DNA from: Nymphaea colorata
Lineage: Eukaryota > Streptophyta > Magnoliopsida > Nymphaeales > Nymphaeaceae
Length of the DNA stretch: 64,000 nt
Assembly (NCBI RefSeq): GCF_008831285.2
Contig: NC_045142.1
Coordinates: 23,993,300 to 24,057,299 of the forward strand
Reading direction: 5' to 3'
In this document: piece after piece, positions 1 through 13,700 of the stretch
Position numbering within the stretch: position 1 is the stretch's first letter
How the letters are laid out: every line of letters starts with the position of its first letter
The notes under the pieces: model-generated
Told to the model about the DNA's origin: nothing
Databases searched by the model: none
Seen by the model: the letters and a program-made list of their open reading frames with translations, nothing else
Program-made: the position numbers and the translations under genes

Positions 1-1783
1 CTTGACAATATTTTCAAACGTCACAGTTTTTCCACAATTTTTTGTTCCACTTTATTTGTCTTCTAATGCAATAGATTGAACAAGGAAAACGGCAATATTT
101 ATGACAATGCTTTGGACACTGCCACCTTATAAAGTCGGGCATCAAAGCCAAGATTTCGCGAGTTCTCAAGCATCTGTGCAACCTATGTTCCGAAGGCCAT
201 CACGCAGGAGGTCAAGCCACCACCCTTTTATTGGATCAAGGAATTAAATAATCAACAAACAATGATGATCAAGAAATAACGGTGCAACCTATGTTACAGA
301 GACGCTTCTATAAGCATGAAATACCTATATCGCAAAATAAATGAAAAAAAAAAATAGAGACACACACGTAAATATATAAAGAAACTGGTAAAACTGGTAA
401 ATACCAGTACATAAAAAGACAAACTACACCCATTAAAAATGATTATTAAAGTATTTTTCATGCAATCTACCCTTATGGATATGATTTAAGAGTGGTTTGA
501 TAAGGAACATGTATTAAGCTAATCGTTTGTTGACTTTTTAGTAATGTTTTTCTCTAATAATAAAAAAATGAATGGCCCTTGTAGCATCAAAATTTTGACA
601 GTAGAAAATCAATATTTTTTGACAAAACTAACTTGAATTAAAACATGATTACATTGAATTACTATTTACGAAGATATTAGGATGTTCATATTTTGTTTGA
701 AATAGTTTTTAACACAAAATTAAGAGGCATGGTTTTTGTCTCTTACCTTAGTGGTCCGATATTTACTACTTCCTAATTCCTATATATATATTAGGGTGAT
801 TGGTAGTTGTCAGACCACTTGGGTAAGGGATGAATCAGACCCCATACATACCTGTTAAATAGTATTTTGAACAAACTGTGAATATAAACACTAATTTCAT
901 ACAATTTATGCTTTAATTCAAGTCATTTTTTTTAAAAAATGATATTTCTACTACCAAGATATTGATGTTATAAGTAAATGATTAAATACAATAAACAGCT
1001 AACTTAATACATGTTCATCAAATCACTCTTAATATCATATCAATAAGGTTAGATTGCATAAAAAAAAATATTTTAATAACTGGTATCTGCCAATGACTGC
1101 TAGGGCAAGGATAAAAGCCAAACCCTTTAAATTTTTGTTGGAAAAATATTCAAACAAAATCAAAACATCCTAATAAGTTTATAAAAACTAATTTGATATA
1201 AAACATGCTTTTGTTTAAGGTGTTCTTATGAAAAGGGAGGATTTCTCCACGATCAAACTTTTGATATCATACAGACGTTCAGATTTACTTGTTATAAAAA
1301 TATGATTAAATTTAAAAATGATTAACTTAATACATGTTTTCCATCAAGTTGGTCTTTTCATATATGTAAGATTAGATGGCGAAAAAACACTTTTAAGCGT
1401 TGCATTTAAGCATGCTGGTTTTTGTCCCTGACATAGTGGTCTGGGACCTACCAATTATATATATATATATATATACGCACACGTGTTCTCATATCAGCAT
1501 CCAGGCAACTTAGCGTGCAATAAGTATACCCTTGTATGCATGGAGAAAATGAAAAAACAAAAGTGAACCTTAGCTATAATAATCACATACGATGACGTAG
1601 AATTAGAGAAGTTACTAAGTGGACAATTATATCTAGACATAATATTGGTCATATGACGACCACGTATTTTAAGACCAATTACAGGAAACATCTTTATGCC
1701 TTTAATATAATTAATTTACTAGTCCTTCTGGATCTTTTTTTAAATGTTTCTAATATCTATAAGATATTCAAATAAAATTCATT
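1..1783. repeat. AT-rich intergenic DNA with repeat-family copies
   Basis: No gene was recognised here. The stretch is very AT-rich. A segment near 480-545 (aagagtggtttgataagg, then an acatgtattaag motif) reappears in inverted orientation near 985-1050 and again near 1310-1360. The 985-1080 part also resembles DNA near 42770-42830, and the first arm resembles 55665-55700. This looks like one dispersed non-coding element family. A TA dinucleotide run lies near 1456-1476. Short ORFs such as the one at 1494-1691 have no coding character. Confidence 0.5.
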
Positions 1784-4700
1784 TCAGCTCTGATGGCGCC
1801 ACTCCCAGCGCAAGCCTAAGCTGTAGTGTGCTTCCTGAGCCAGAAACGCACACCCAGGTGCAACCATGTGTTCTGTTTGAACTCGTTGATACTATTTAGA
1901 AGATTGTCAAATCAAACCGCATCAATGTCCTGCGGCTATATTATCGTGGCATAGCGTCAGATAAGCTCAACGAGGTACTGAACATGTAGAAGAAAAAAAT
2001 ACCTCTGGTAGTCCGAAAAACTCATCAGGGGAAATCTGTAGCAACTCCGTGGCAGTGCGACCAGAACACTGTGCGAAAATTTTACCACTGTCGTCTGCAA
2101 GAATCCCCGATACATGGAAGGCATGCAAAGTTTCTCCTTCACAAGCACAAAGGCAGAAACTACATTGGGAAGGTCCACTTGGTGTGCTGCACACGTACTG
2201 ACCACAGAGGGAATGCAAAAGTTTTGACTTCACATGATGAGTTTCTATTTGTTCAACCCAAATGCTGCAGATCTGTAAACAGTAACCGTTAAGCATCCCA
2301 GCATGCATGGATGCCAATTTGGTACAATTGAAAATGAACAGAATTCAAAAGCATATGGGCAGTCATGGTCCGATTCCTGTGGGTAAATCCCTTTGAGAAA
2401 GCCAAGGCTGCGTATTTCTCCTGGGCTCAGGGATGACTTCTAGGGTCCCTTCGCCTCTACTCTCACGAAAAACCTAGGACTGGGTTTGCCCTACGCCTTT
2501 CTTGAAAAATGTTATAGATCCTAAGCTACTGAGGAAATGTAAACAAAGATGCATACACGAGAAACTGAGAACGGGTGGTTGAAAACATTTTTACGGTGAC
2601 AAGGAACAACTCAAAGAGCGACAAGCCGATGCATTAAGCAACAATATGCACACATCATCAGCTAACTTGAAGCAAGCCCAGAACGTTCGTCCAGAATTTG
2701 AAAGGTCAAGAGGAAGAACAAAACCCACCAACTATAAGGCAAACATACCTACTGAATGACCTGTAAAGTTTCTTCCAAATTCTCTAGCATGTCTACGATG
2801 ACGACCACTTTAAAGCGAAATGGTCTAGAGAATGAACTGAGACACGCGGCTTCCACACTTTAGGCTGCCTAGATGGATATTATTCTAGTTCATAACAGTA
2901 GTCAACGCAGTGAGTAGAATATCGAAATTGTTTCCACCAGTCCAATTGACCCGTGGACAAGGCAAAGCATTGAAAACCTTATTCTGTTCTTTCTGAGAGA
3001 AAGACAAATCACGGAAATAACTACTGGGCAGGATGACATTTATAGTAAAGGCTCATTTTTGTACTCAACCAGGCCGAAGAATAAGGTCGAGTTCAGACTC
3101 CAAGAAGAGGCACAAAAAATTGAACATGCAGCCCTGTGTTCAAGAAATGTGAAAAAAGATGCATGTCATAGCTGGATAGCATCTCATGAAATCAATGTGC
3201 ATTGAAAATCAATTATGTTGAAAATTACATCTATCGTTGTTATACAAATATCAGCTATCATGCAACCATGAAACTAATGAAACCATTTAGATAAAGAAAA
3301 GGATGTCGCTACTCAAGATATAAGATGTCTAATTAATAATATTCTCCAAGAATTCACGCAGTCATGTCTGAAGACTCTAAAACTTTTTTTATTGCCTTGA
3401 ATAACATATCTAAAGTCTTATGAAACAACTGAATGCTATCTGTGCCAGAAGGTACATACATGAGTTGCACTGCCCTGATATTGAAGTTCTGAAAGGCGTG
3501 ATAACTTATGGAGACAAGTTGAGTTCAGCAAAGCGGGCAAGCAACTGATATTTACCAAAGAGGTTCCTGTATCCTTCTCGAACCACAATACCTCAAGCCT
3601 TTCAAGCAACAAAAGCAGTTATAAGACAAAGTACACACAACTATAACAAAGAATATTCTTTTTTCTTATCCGAATTCACCTCCGTACATGAAATTCATTT
3701 TTAAGAGACATGATGCCCCATTTTGTTATACGCATGAAAAATGGAATTACATAAACACATAATAAAGGAAACATGAAACTCACGATTTCTTTGGTGACAT
3801 TGAGCATGTCAAGCCAGAGATGAATATTGTGTGGCCATGGCTCAACTTCCCTAATGACCTGAAACACAAAAGGTAGATCTTAGGAAAACCAACAAAAGAA
3901 TTCTAGCATGACCTCAAAGTGAGAAATATCAAATTCATGAACGATGCCTCATAGCAAGCAGACACCTTCACAGATAACTGTGAAACCACAATGAACACAA
4001 TAGTTTTCAAACTCTTAAACCTAAACAGCCAAACTGGATCCATGTCCCTTTGATGCTTAGCAGTGAACAAGTTGAACAAAGGGGATAGAAACTTTAATGA
4101 TAAGATGATCACATGTTCTTAGTTCTTACCAAGATCTAAGAAAATGTAGCTTCACAACAACTCTCCCTGTAGCATCTTCAATTGTCATTGAGAATGTGAT
4201 GCTGGGGTTGTCAATTTCTCTACGAATACTCTTAACAACACCATAAAGGCAGACATGGTTCATCTTGTCCCCAAGATCAGCCACAAATAACTGCAAAATG
4301 GTTATGCATGCAACCTTAATAACCAAAGATCTGCAACAACAGAAAACTACACTACAATATGAAAAATCAAATAGAAGATAATTAGAAGAAGAAAAATATT
4401 AGCACTAAAACAAACAATCTTGAGACCAAGGTTGTTAGTACAAAAATCATACGGATGGGCATTCAAATCCCAGCAAACTTTTCTCTATCAAATAGAACGC
4501 ATATAGAAGTCATTGGACATGGCAACCATTGTGTGAATCAGATGAAATTCCTCACAGCATCACGAAAATTGTAAATGTGAAAAGATTGCATGTCCAATGC
4601 TTTGGATGTCTGAGTGATGCATTACAGTACCCTAATATATGAAAATTGTCAGCACAGTATTCTGAAATTTTTGCAGTAGAAGTGCAAATATTCATCGGTA

Positions 4701-7700
4701 AGGTCACATTTGAGTGATTGGTGAACCTTATCCTCCCATTTATCTCTTGCACTTGTGAAAGAAATACTGAAAAAACCCATATGTTTTCATTGTTCTTCGA
4801 CACCTTCTACTGTGCTTGAATGGGGAGCACCTGGTCAAGTTAGAACGTTTCTCAGACTTTCCTCCCTTCAAGTGCACCTTAACTGATGGATTCTCCGGTT
4901 CTCTTTCACCAAAATAGATTAATAAAAATTTTGAATTGATTCCAACTAATGGATTCTCAGATTCTTCTTTACACACATGGATGAACATAATTTCATAGCA
5001 GTTATTTCTTCTGTAACCAATAAGCAAATGCCAAAGTAAAAACTAATATAACTCAAGTACAAGCAAAAACCAGAACTGGATTCAAGAAGATACAAAGTTG
5101 TTTCCAAAATGAAACCTACACTATGAAAACCTACTGATTCCCAAGACGTATTTGCTTCTATTCCACAATCAGGACCATAAATAAATTTTAAAAATGAATA
5201 AATGCACACACACACAGACACACACATATAGGCCTCCTTACACTCACAAATTCTAAGTTAACAACAATTATTTGAAAAGCATTAACCCATTACCATGTTC
5301 TTTTTTAGATATATGTACATGATTGGGGGACTTAAATACTTGAAACAAGCTTTTTTCCTTTCGGTATCCAATCACTGATTCCTACTGCACATCTAAAGTG
5401 TGCAATCTACAAAAAGAAATAAAAAAGTTGGAATCTACAAACAAAATAAGCTTAGAGTAGCATACAAAGATACACAACTTCATTAATAGAGTAAATGAAA
5501 GAATCTTTTCCTGGTATACTCACTCGTGAAGGATAGCTACTGAAATCAATAGATCCTTGAAAATCACAAGGTAACGTCACTTGGGTAACTTTAAACTCCT
5601 GACTGTGATCAAACAATGTATCTGATACCGATGCTTCTTTAAACCTATTTTGAGTGGGCACAACTACCTGGTATAAGTGATGAATGAGCATTAAGTCACA
5701 TGTCTATAATTCAGCAAAAGTGTGGGAACTTGCAATAAAAACATGGAGATGCTTGCCTGTTCTTCGTGCTGGAGAAAGGGAAACAAATATAAATGTGTTG
5801 CACTGCCATATTCAAGGCAAATTTCTGCAGTTGTTTCCACATTGCTTTCTAAGGCATTAGCAACAAATGGCCTATCCAACGCCAGCATACTTCCAACACT
5901 GCAAAAGAAAGAATGATGATTTCGAAGAACAGAACGAGCAACGTAATCAACTTGAAATTAAAAATATGTACATATATATATCCACCTGAAGAGATCAGCA
6001 AGAACAATCTGCTCACCCCACAAAAGAAATTTTAGTTCATAACCCTCATTATCAACAAGAGTAATCTGTCTCCTTTTAAGCCCGCCAAACTTGCCATGAC
6101 TCTCTAATGGCCCAATTGCTTCAATCCTGTCAAATTACATGTTTGTGCCTTAAATATGTATCTAACCTTGCCATTCAAAAAAGCACATCATAAGCTACAA
6201 GATATATCATGTCTGAATTCAAATAAACTGAAGATATGTGAGTGCTTCAATTACCGTTAAAACTCAAACATGTGGATGATATGCCAGCATTACATTAATG
6301 AAAATTTAAAAATCAAAGTAAATAGAGGGGTCTATATCCCATAAAAGAAGGAACCTGAAAGAGAGGAAACTATACTTCCACACAAAAATTCCCAGAGTAG
6401 CAATTGCTGGAACAAGTTGGTTTAGTTTCCTTGGCCCTTAACAACAAAAGAGACTGACATCTCCATCATATACATGAATTTTTACAGATCATGCCTTTAA
6501 CAATACAAGTTTTCCAATGCAATCTTGCAGAATTGCATTCCTTTTAGTCTTCCAGTTTCTATTGAAGGGAACATTCACCTGCATACTGCCATCTTATTCT
6601 CAAATGGAAGATCAGAAGACTTCGGGCTTCTTTTTCTCATAACCACAAAAAATGTGATAATAGAATTACCAATAGCTGAGATTCTGGCTGGTTGATAATT
6701 GCAGAAAAGGAAGCATGGTTTTGAAACCAAGAAACTCATAAAACAAAGTGGCCAATTGGATCACCAGTTGAGTGCATCTAAAGTCTGAACGTATAAAAAG
6801 TTGGCACAACAAGATGGGAAAAGTAGTATGAGAACAATCAAACTGTGAAGTAAAATAATTGACCTAATATAGGCAAAGAATTTGAAGATAACCAAAACTC
6901 AAACACTTTGGTTACAATTGAGAGCTTAATCTGTTCAACACTGTACCTGCAAAAAGTTTGGCAAGATGAGCAAAAGACACTTTATAGTTTATTCATAAAA
7001 TACAGCACTGTGATAATTTAAGGGTACCATAGGGCAGCGTGACATTTTTCTTGGCTATTGATCAACAAGGTCACTTTGGAACATTAAATGTTCTCTCATG
7101 AAAATCTGAGAAATTAAAAATTTACAAATATACAAATGATTAGTCGATAAAAAATATTAAATTTTTATTTATCCATTAATTTTCTTACAAAAGATAAAGA
7201 TAAGGATTCGAATTAGTTTTTAAATTTAAAAAGAAGAAAAAAAGCTGGAAATCTACACTTAGACTTAGGGTACATAAGGAAAAGGACTTTTTGAGAAAAT
7301 GAGAATCTTGCAATGTTTTTAAAGATATTTTGAAAATATTGCAACATTTCCCTGGTAAAAAAAAAAAAATTGTTTTTTGGTGATAATATCATGATATTTT
7401 CAAAATTTACTCCTATTTGTGACAATGCTGTAAGTTTCCCGAGGAAGTTATGCCAACAAAAGCAGATTCCAGTCGTCAAAATTTCATCTCGAAAGCACCT
7501 TCATAAATGCAACTTCGTCATAGTTGTCCAGTGTATATAGAATATAAATAACTAATGCAAAGTAACTGTGCTAAATAATCAATCAATTAATTTGTGTAGC
7601 TCACATTTTTGGTGCAGGTCATTACAGAACTTCAGTATAAGAACTGCAATAAAGTACAATCAAGTTCCATATTTTGAATGAAGGATTGAACTGGGATGTA

Positions 7701-10700
7701 TTATTCTTGCCTTGCATAGAGTGAGTACATGGTCCCATGCATGGCTGCATCATAAGAAAGAGAACAGAAAGAATCATTGCAGAACTGAGCTCCTAGAATT
7801 AATGCATCTTCATCTTGGTCCTAAAATACCATCACATGAAAACCTAACCTAGTATTAGTCCTGAAAGTTTGCAAACAGGGAGAGACCATAATATGCATAT
7901 ATAAATAGATTGCATTTACTGAAGCAGGAACAAAAGCAAATGAAGTGTTATAAAGAACTTAAATAAGATGTATCTATTTGAAGCAAGAAAAGTAGAAGGA
8001 TTACATAAAGTTATATCAAATTACATCAACTGTAAGGGGCAGCACAAGGTAAAGCAAGTTGAGAGGGAAAAGCAACAAGGTGATTGTCCTCTCAGAATAT
8101 GATGTTCAGTCAGTACATGTACTCATTAAGGCTTCATCCACTTCTATTTGCAAAGTTAAATGTGAATTTTAAAGTGATATGAGCTCACATTTTCAAACTA
8201 AATAACCAATATTCCCAATATTCTTTGCCATTTGGAGAAAATCAACGACATAGCAATCACACTGCAATATTCTCAAAGTAAGTTTGCCATTAGAGAACGT
8301 TTTGCATAGTGGGCAAAATTTGTAAATGTGCCTATTTTAACGTTCACAAAATTTTCACCTGTTTGCAAAGATATATGAAAGTTAAAGTGAAATGTTCTCC
8401 ATAACAGGGACATTCATGGAAATGATGGGTTCATTTGTGAAGGACTTCTAAGCGGTCCTCAATGCTTTGGCATCGAGATATATCTTATGGAAGGCACCTC
8501 TGCCCAGATATTTTATAATTAAACCTTAAAATGATCCTCGTCTTTCAAGTTTTCTTCAAAATTTATGCAGACATGATAAGTATCCTCATAACAACAATTA
8601 CACGAAGAATGTTAAGGTATTCAATGCCTGGTGATGCAAGATGCAACTCCTGGATGCTTGAAGTTAAGCACCAGTTAATTTGAAAGGAAGAAAGAAAAAC
8701 AAGAAATGAAAAACACAGTAAGCCCTGAGTCTATCACTTCTTCAGTACCTCACCTTTGGGTCATTTCAAATGGAATTTGCAATAACAAAGGAATTTTGCA
8801 CCTTAATACCAAACAACAAGTTTTTTTTTTCCTTCATTTAGTAGTCATACTCCATAAATGCATCAAATCTACAGCTATGCAGAAGAAAATACATATAAAT
8901 GATTATTGCAGTAAGAGGAAGAATAGAATCATTAGATACCTCGTCCAATATAATTACTAGATATTCTGTGGGTAATAGTCGCAGATGGCCAGATCCTTGT
9001 CTAGTATTACGAAGATGGCACCCTGTGAGATAGATTTCTCTACCTTTCTTGAGTAAGCTGTTCATAGGATCAACCAAGTCGTAGAACCTTGCACAACCAT
9101 GATATTTGTAAATGCAGTAAATGCCTTGTTCATTTTTATGCTGTGTTTTGCAGACAAGCAATGAAAACAAAACAGCTTAGATCATAAGGGCCATTCATTA
9201 TAAGCAAATCTGCACAAGGTACCTCAGCAATATTTTTTTAACAAAGGGCACTGACCTTATTAACATCAAGCAGTTTTGCTGACGGAAAAACAACAGAACT
9301 TGCCCCCATCTACATCAATAACTGAAATAAGTATTATTACCATGTATTTGATTGAGTGTGTTATGGTTATGTGGTAGATCCAGGTTTCATGAAGTGGGCT
9401 GTCCCGTCAAAACTGGGAGTAGTTAAAAGTGCTTTAATATGACATAGTTGTAAACCATTTCCTCTTTTTTTTTTTTTCAGTTGACATTATGTACTGATCA
9501 AGCGTTGAGCTGATAGGGCCTGCTGCAAGTTTTCCAGTTCTTTTTGTCCTTCATGTTCCACCATTTTTACGTACATGGCAGAGCTTCATGTTATTGTACC
9601 TTCCAAAGATACCATCAGATGAATAATTATGTAGGCAATATATATTTGCAGGATCACAAAATTACTTGCAATCTTCTGCTTAATTATTTTTCACACATGT
9701 GAAGGTAGCTATTTTCTTGTCCCACCACTTCTTTCCACCTGAAGAATCTTTGATGACATAAGAAGAAGTTTATTCTTGCAAGTGTTCGATCGCACTGATG
9801 AAGTTTTTCCAGTCACACTCACATATCAAGAAAGAAAAATTCACACAGTAATGGGTTGAGAAAAAATTATCTGATGCCTACAAACAGCTTTAGGATGCCG
9901 GTTTTGTCTTCATTTCTGGCAACTACTTTTCCAAACTCCTACTACATTATCACCCTAAACTGTGCACACCGACCAAGATGCACTGGAATTTCTGCTTCAA
10001 CTGATAAGGATCTTGAGTCCTTGACTAGGCTATCATCAGGGATGAGATAAAAGGGAAAAGACTCAAAGAGAAAAAGAAATCTTCTACAGTTCTGCTTTGA
10101 GGCAAGTTTACCTAAATGGTCCAAGGAACTTATATAACCAAAAGCACTAGGCGGAAACATGCCTTAGGCAGGCCTAAGCCATAGCACCTCCACCCCCCTT
10201 TCCTCAAAATAAAAGCAAGGAAAATAACAAAAATAATAGTTGTTGAAATCATGAACTGGTATCGTTTATGATTTATCTTATATCATATATGTTCACAACA
10301 AATCCAAAAAAAAAAGAATAACTTGCATGTAAATGCATGCAACAAAAATCAAAAAGCAAAAAATGGCATGTCAAGAGAGTAAAATAAACAAAAAAAAAAT
10401 TGCAAATTCACAGTTAGCCAGAGCCTACATCTGCTTTCCTTGAAAAGATAAAACAATGACAAAGTTTAAGCGAGGTACAAAAGATACCAAGATATTTACT
10501 TGTGATGGAGGTATAGCTCAATTGTGTTAGAACTCCATGCATCTCCCAATCTGAGCATATGTATGTTGGTACCTAACCATCAGACCGGAATGTCAATATG
10601 AGAGATAATGGTCTAAATAAAAACACTTCATTTCCCACCACTGACTTTTCTGTCATGACAATACTTTGCAGAAATTTTAAGTAGCAACCAACAGAAATAA

Positions 10701-13700
10701 TCACAGAGCAGCTCAGAAAATTCCTGGCACCAAGAAAGCTGGCAGGATAACTAAGATAATTTAGTTTCAAAAGAAGAGGTTCATATGTGTCCATTTCATT
10801 ACTGGTAGAATTTAATTTTCCTGAAGGTGATATCTCAATGCGGCAGAAGAGAAACTGGTAAAAGTACCTCCCATTTTTACATGAGAGAGAAAATAACAGC
10901 ATGATCATCATGACAAGTTTGTTTGGTACTCTAAATCATGAAGAAATCTATGGCAGAAAAGATTTTGAATGAGAAGCTACATCTTAGATAACATAGAATC
11001 AATCTTTCAAACTGATCAATTAAGCTGTTGCAAAAGGAATTGAACATGAGTCCAAGTGGTTCCTAGAGAAAAAACTGATATCGTGAGCGATTAATTAACA
11101 CCACCAAAACAATGAAAGAAATATAATACTACTCGCTGAAGGTGCATATTCAAAGCAAAAAATTTTGCCAGCCACTTGCTGAAGCTAGACATTCACGAAA
11201 GAAAAAGGAAATGTTAATTAAACCAGATAGACATAATTGGAAACTACATATAGCTAGCAAAACCCATTGTGCTATGCACATGCATGCATGTATTCATGTA
11301 TATGTGTGGATGCTGAAATGAAGTTGATGAACATAGAAAGACAAGTTTCAGAATGGAAAAATAAGATACCAAAGGAGGAAAGACGGAAGAAACTGAAGCA
11401 CAAAGTGGAGGTAGCATCAAGATTAAATCAACAGCATATTTTTCTTGACATACACAGTTAACAATGCATTAATGTGGAAGAAAATAATCTTGAATAAATT
11501 GGTCTGATTGTGTTAAATTTTGAAGGAGCAAAAAAACATACATATAGCAAAATGATCTGATAAAAGTTCTATGTTTCTGTATTACTATCTTTTTGGTGAA
11601 TTTCACATCTAAATCCTGTTCGTAGGCTTTGGGATTCTGAAAATACATATTCAAAATGTCCAGAACTGATGACCACAAATTGCAGTCGCCTGGTGTCCTG
11701 GCATCCTTGGTTCATGTTATTATGTTTACATGCACTAAGATTCAAAAAGTCACTCAATTAGCCTCTTCTGGCAAAGCCATTTAATTAGTTAGCAGTTGTT
11801 GGTTCAAGAACCATGCTCAAGGTCTGGCATTGTATAGTAATACCTGTGAAGTGGAAGGATCAATCATCAAATACTAACATAAAAATAAGGACTTATACAT
11901 GACAGGGGCGGGGAGAATCCAAGTCCATTCTTCACTAAACACTATCTATGTGCGGACATTAATAAGTCTCAGAAACAGACAACTAATCATCTATGATCGA
12001 ACATGAGCAAATTAGTTCCAATGCATACGTAGATCCACTACATCTTCCTGCACTTACATTGTAACTTGATTTTCTGGAGAAAATGGAAACATGTTAAAAG
12101 AATAAATGTTTCCCTATTAGTTGATCATTACGGTTTATTACATACAAAGCCTTGTAAAAATTTCAGACATTAGCCCTTTTAATGGCTCCAATTTTTGGGG
12201 GTCAAGTATTGGTTACACAAGCTGCTGCCAGACTCCTATTTTTCTCAAGTGGCTAGACCACATAATCCCTATTTTCTCTTCCAATTTTGTCAGTTTTCAT
12301 AACTTAAAGATGGTTATTGAAAGTTGAAACCCACTATGCAGGTTACTAGAGAAGAAGAAACGAAAAAAGAAAAAAGAAAACTTGAGGAACAAAAGTGAAC
12401 CTAAAATGTGATTGAAAGGTGAAAACACTCATCATGAAATTACAATTTACAAGTTCAACATAAATCTAATATGAGGATCAAGGTCTTTTCTTTATGTCTG
12501 GATCTGGATCCATTGAGATTTGGATTTTCAATTTTGGGTGCCATGTCTCATGTGGATTTGGATTTTTATTCTATCAGGCCTACACATTTTATCATGTCCA
12601 AGCCAACAGTTCTGAACCAGTTCATCGCTCTTTTGAACAGATCCAGATGCTTATGGGACATTTTGATGTTTTCTAGAGTAGCTCGTGGGGTATTGAAACC
12701 GGAACTCTCACTTTTGAGTCAATTCATATGTGTTTCGGACTACGTAACAATGGTTCACGAGATGGTGACATACTCATGTCGGTAAGGCAAGGGCACACCA
12801 GACCATTTGAACATTTTTTGGATTGTATTTGGGTCAATGCCAGTCCAATCCAAATTTTTAAGAAATGTGTCAACTTTTCATTTTATTTTGTCATCATTTT
12901 CAACTTTAATTGAATGAGATTATATGTATGAATTATTGAACTTATAAAGTATGTTGTTTGATGCATTACACGTGAACTTGTGAATTTTTTTGCTTCAATG
13001 TTTCAGATCTTACATGATGTTATATATAATATATACATACATATATGCATGTATGTATATCATGTCCCCACATACTCATACTTTTAAATTGCCACATCCG
13101 AACCCATATTGTCACACCTCTACTTGCACCCATGTAACTTAGGTTTGGACCAGTTCAAAGGCATCTGGAAAGAGCTTTCAACGTTTAGGAGCCACTTCAC
13201 ACAGTTTTAACAACAATTCATAAGGTTTTTAGAATCTGCTCTATGTTCTTCAGTCTGGCATTCTGGGTCATATGATTTTCAGTTGTTTTGGAATGTTTTG
13301 GGCTTTTCTCCATTTGCAAGAGGCACCTGAAATGGCGGCTGACTGTTTGAGAAGGGCCAGTGCTGACTATGTTTCATATAAATCACCTCATTTGGCACAT
13401 CAAACTCAATATGTCCAACCTGATTACTTGACGGGATCAGTTTAGAATCCACAACTGCAAAGGCACACCATCCTGGATGTATCCAAAGATGTTTTTTCTG
13501 GCCAAATGCAATAGTATGCCAATGCTACATCATAAGATTGATGTTGTGAACACACAATACTCAAAAGCACCTTAAAATTTGATAGGTAAATAAGTACAGA
13601 AAAAGAAGCCATAGAGGTCCAGGAGATAAAGATCAACGTGATCTGAAGGAGTTCATTATGACTATAAAAGCATGTATTTCATGACATACAGTCTTGGTCA

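Noticed and set aside
12471-12785. 104-aa plus-strand ORF inside the OB-fold gene
   Set aside because: The DNA is made of recurring gatttggattt phrases like family A, an overlapping second frame is also open, and no motif or splice context is visible.
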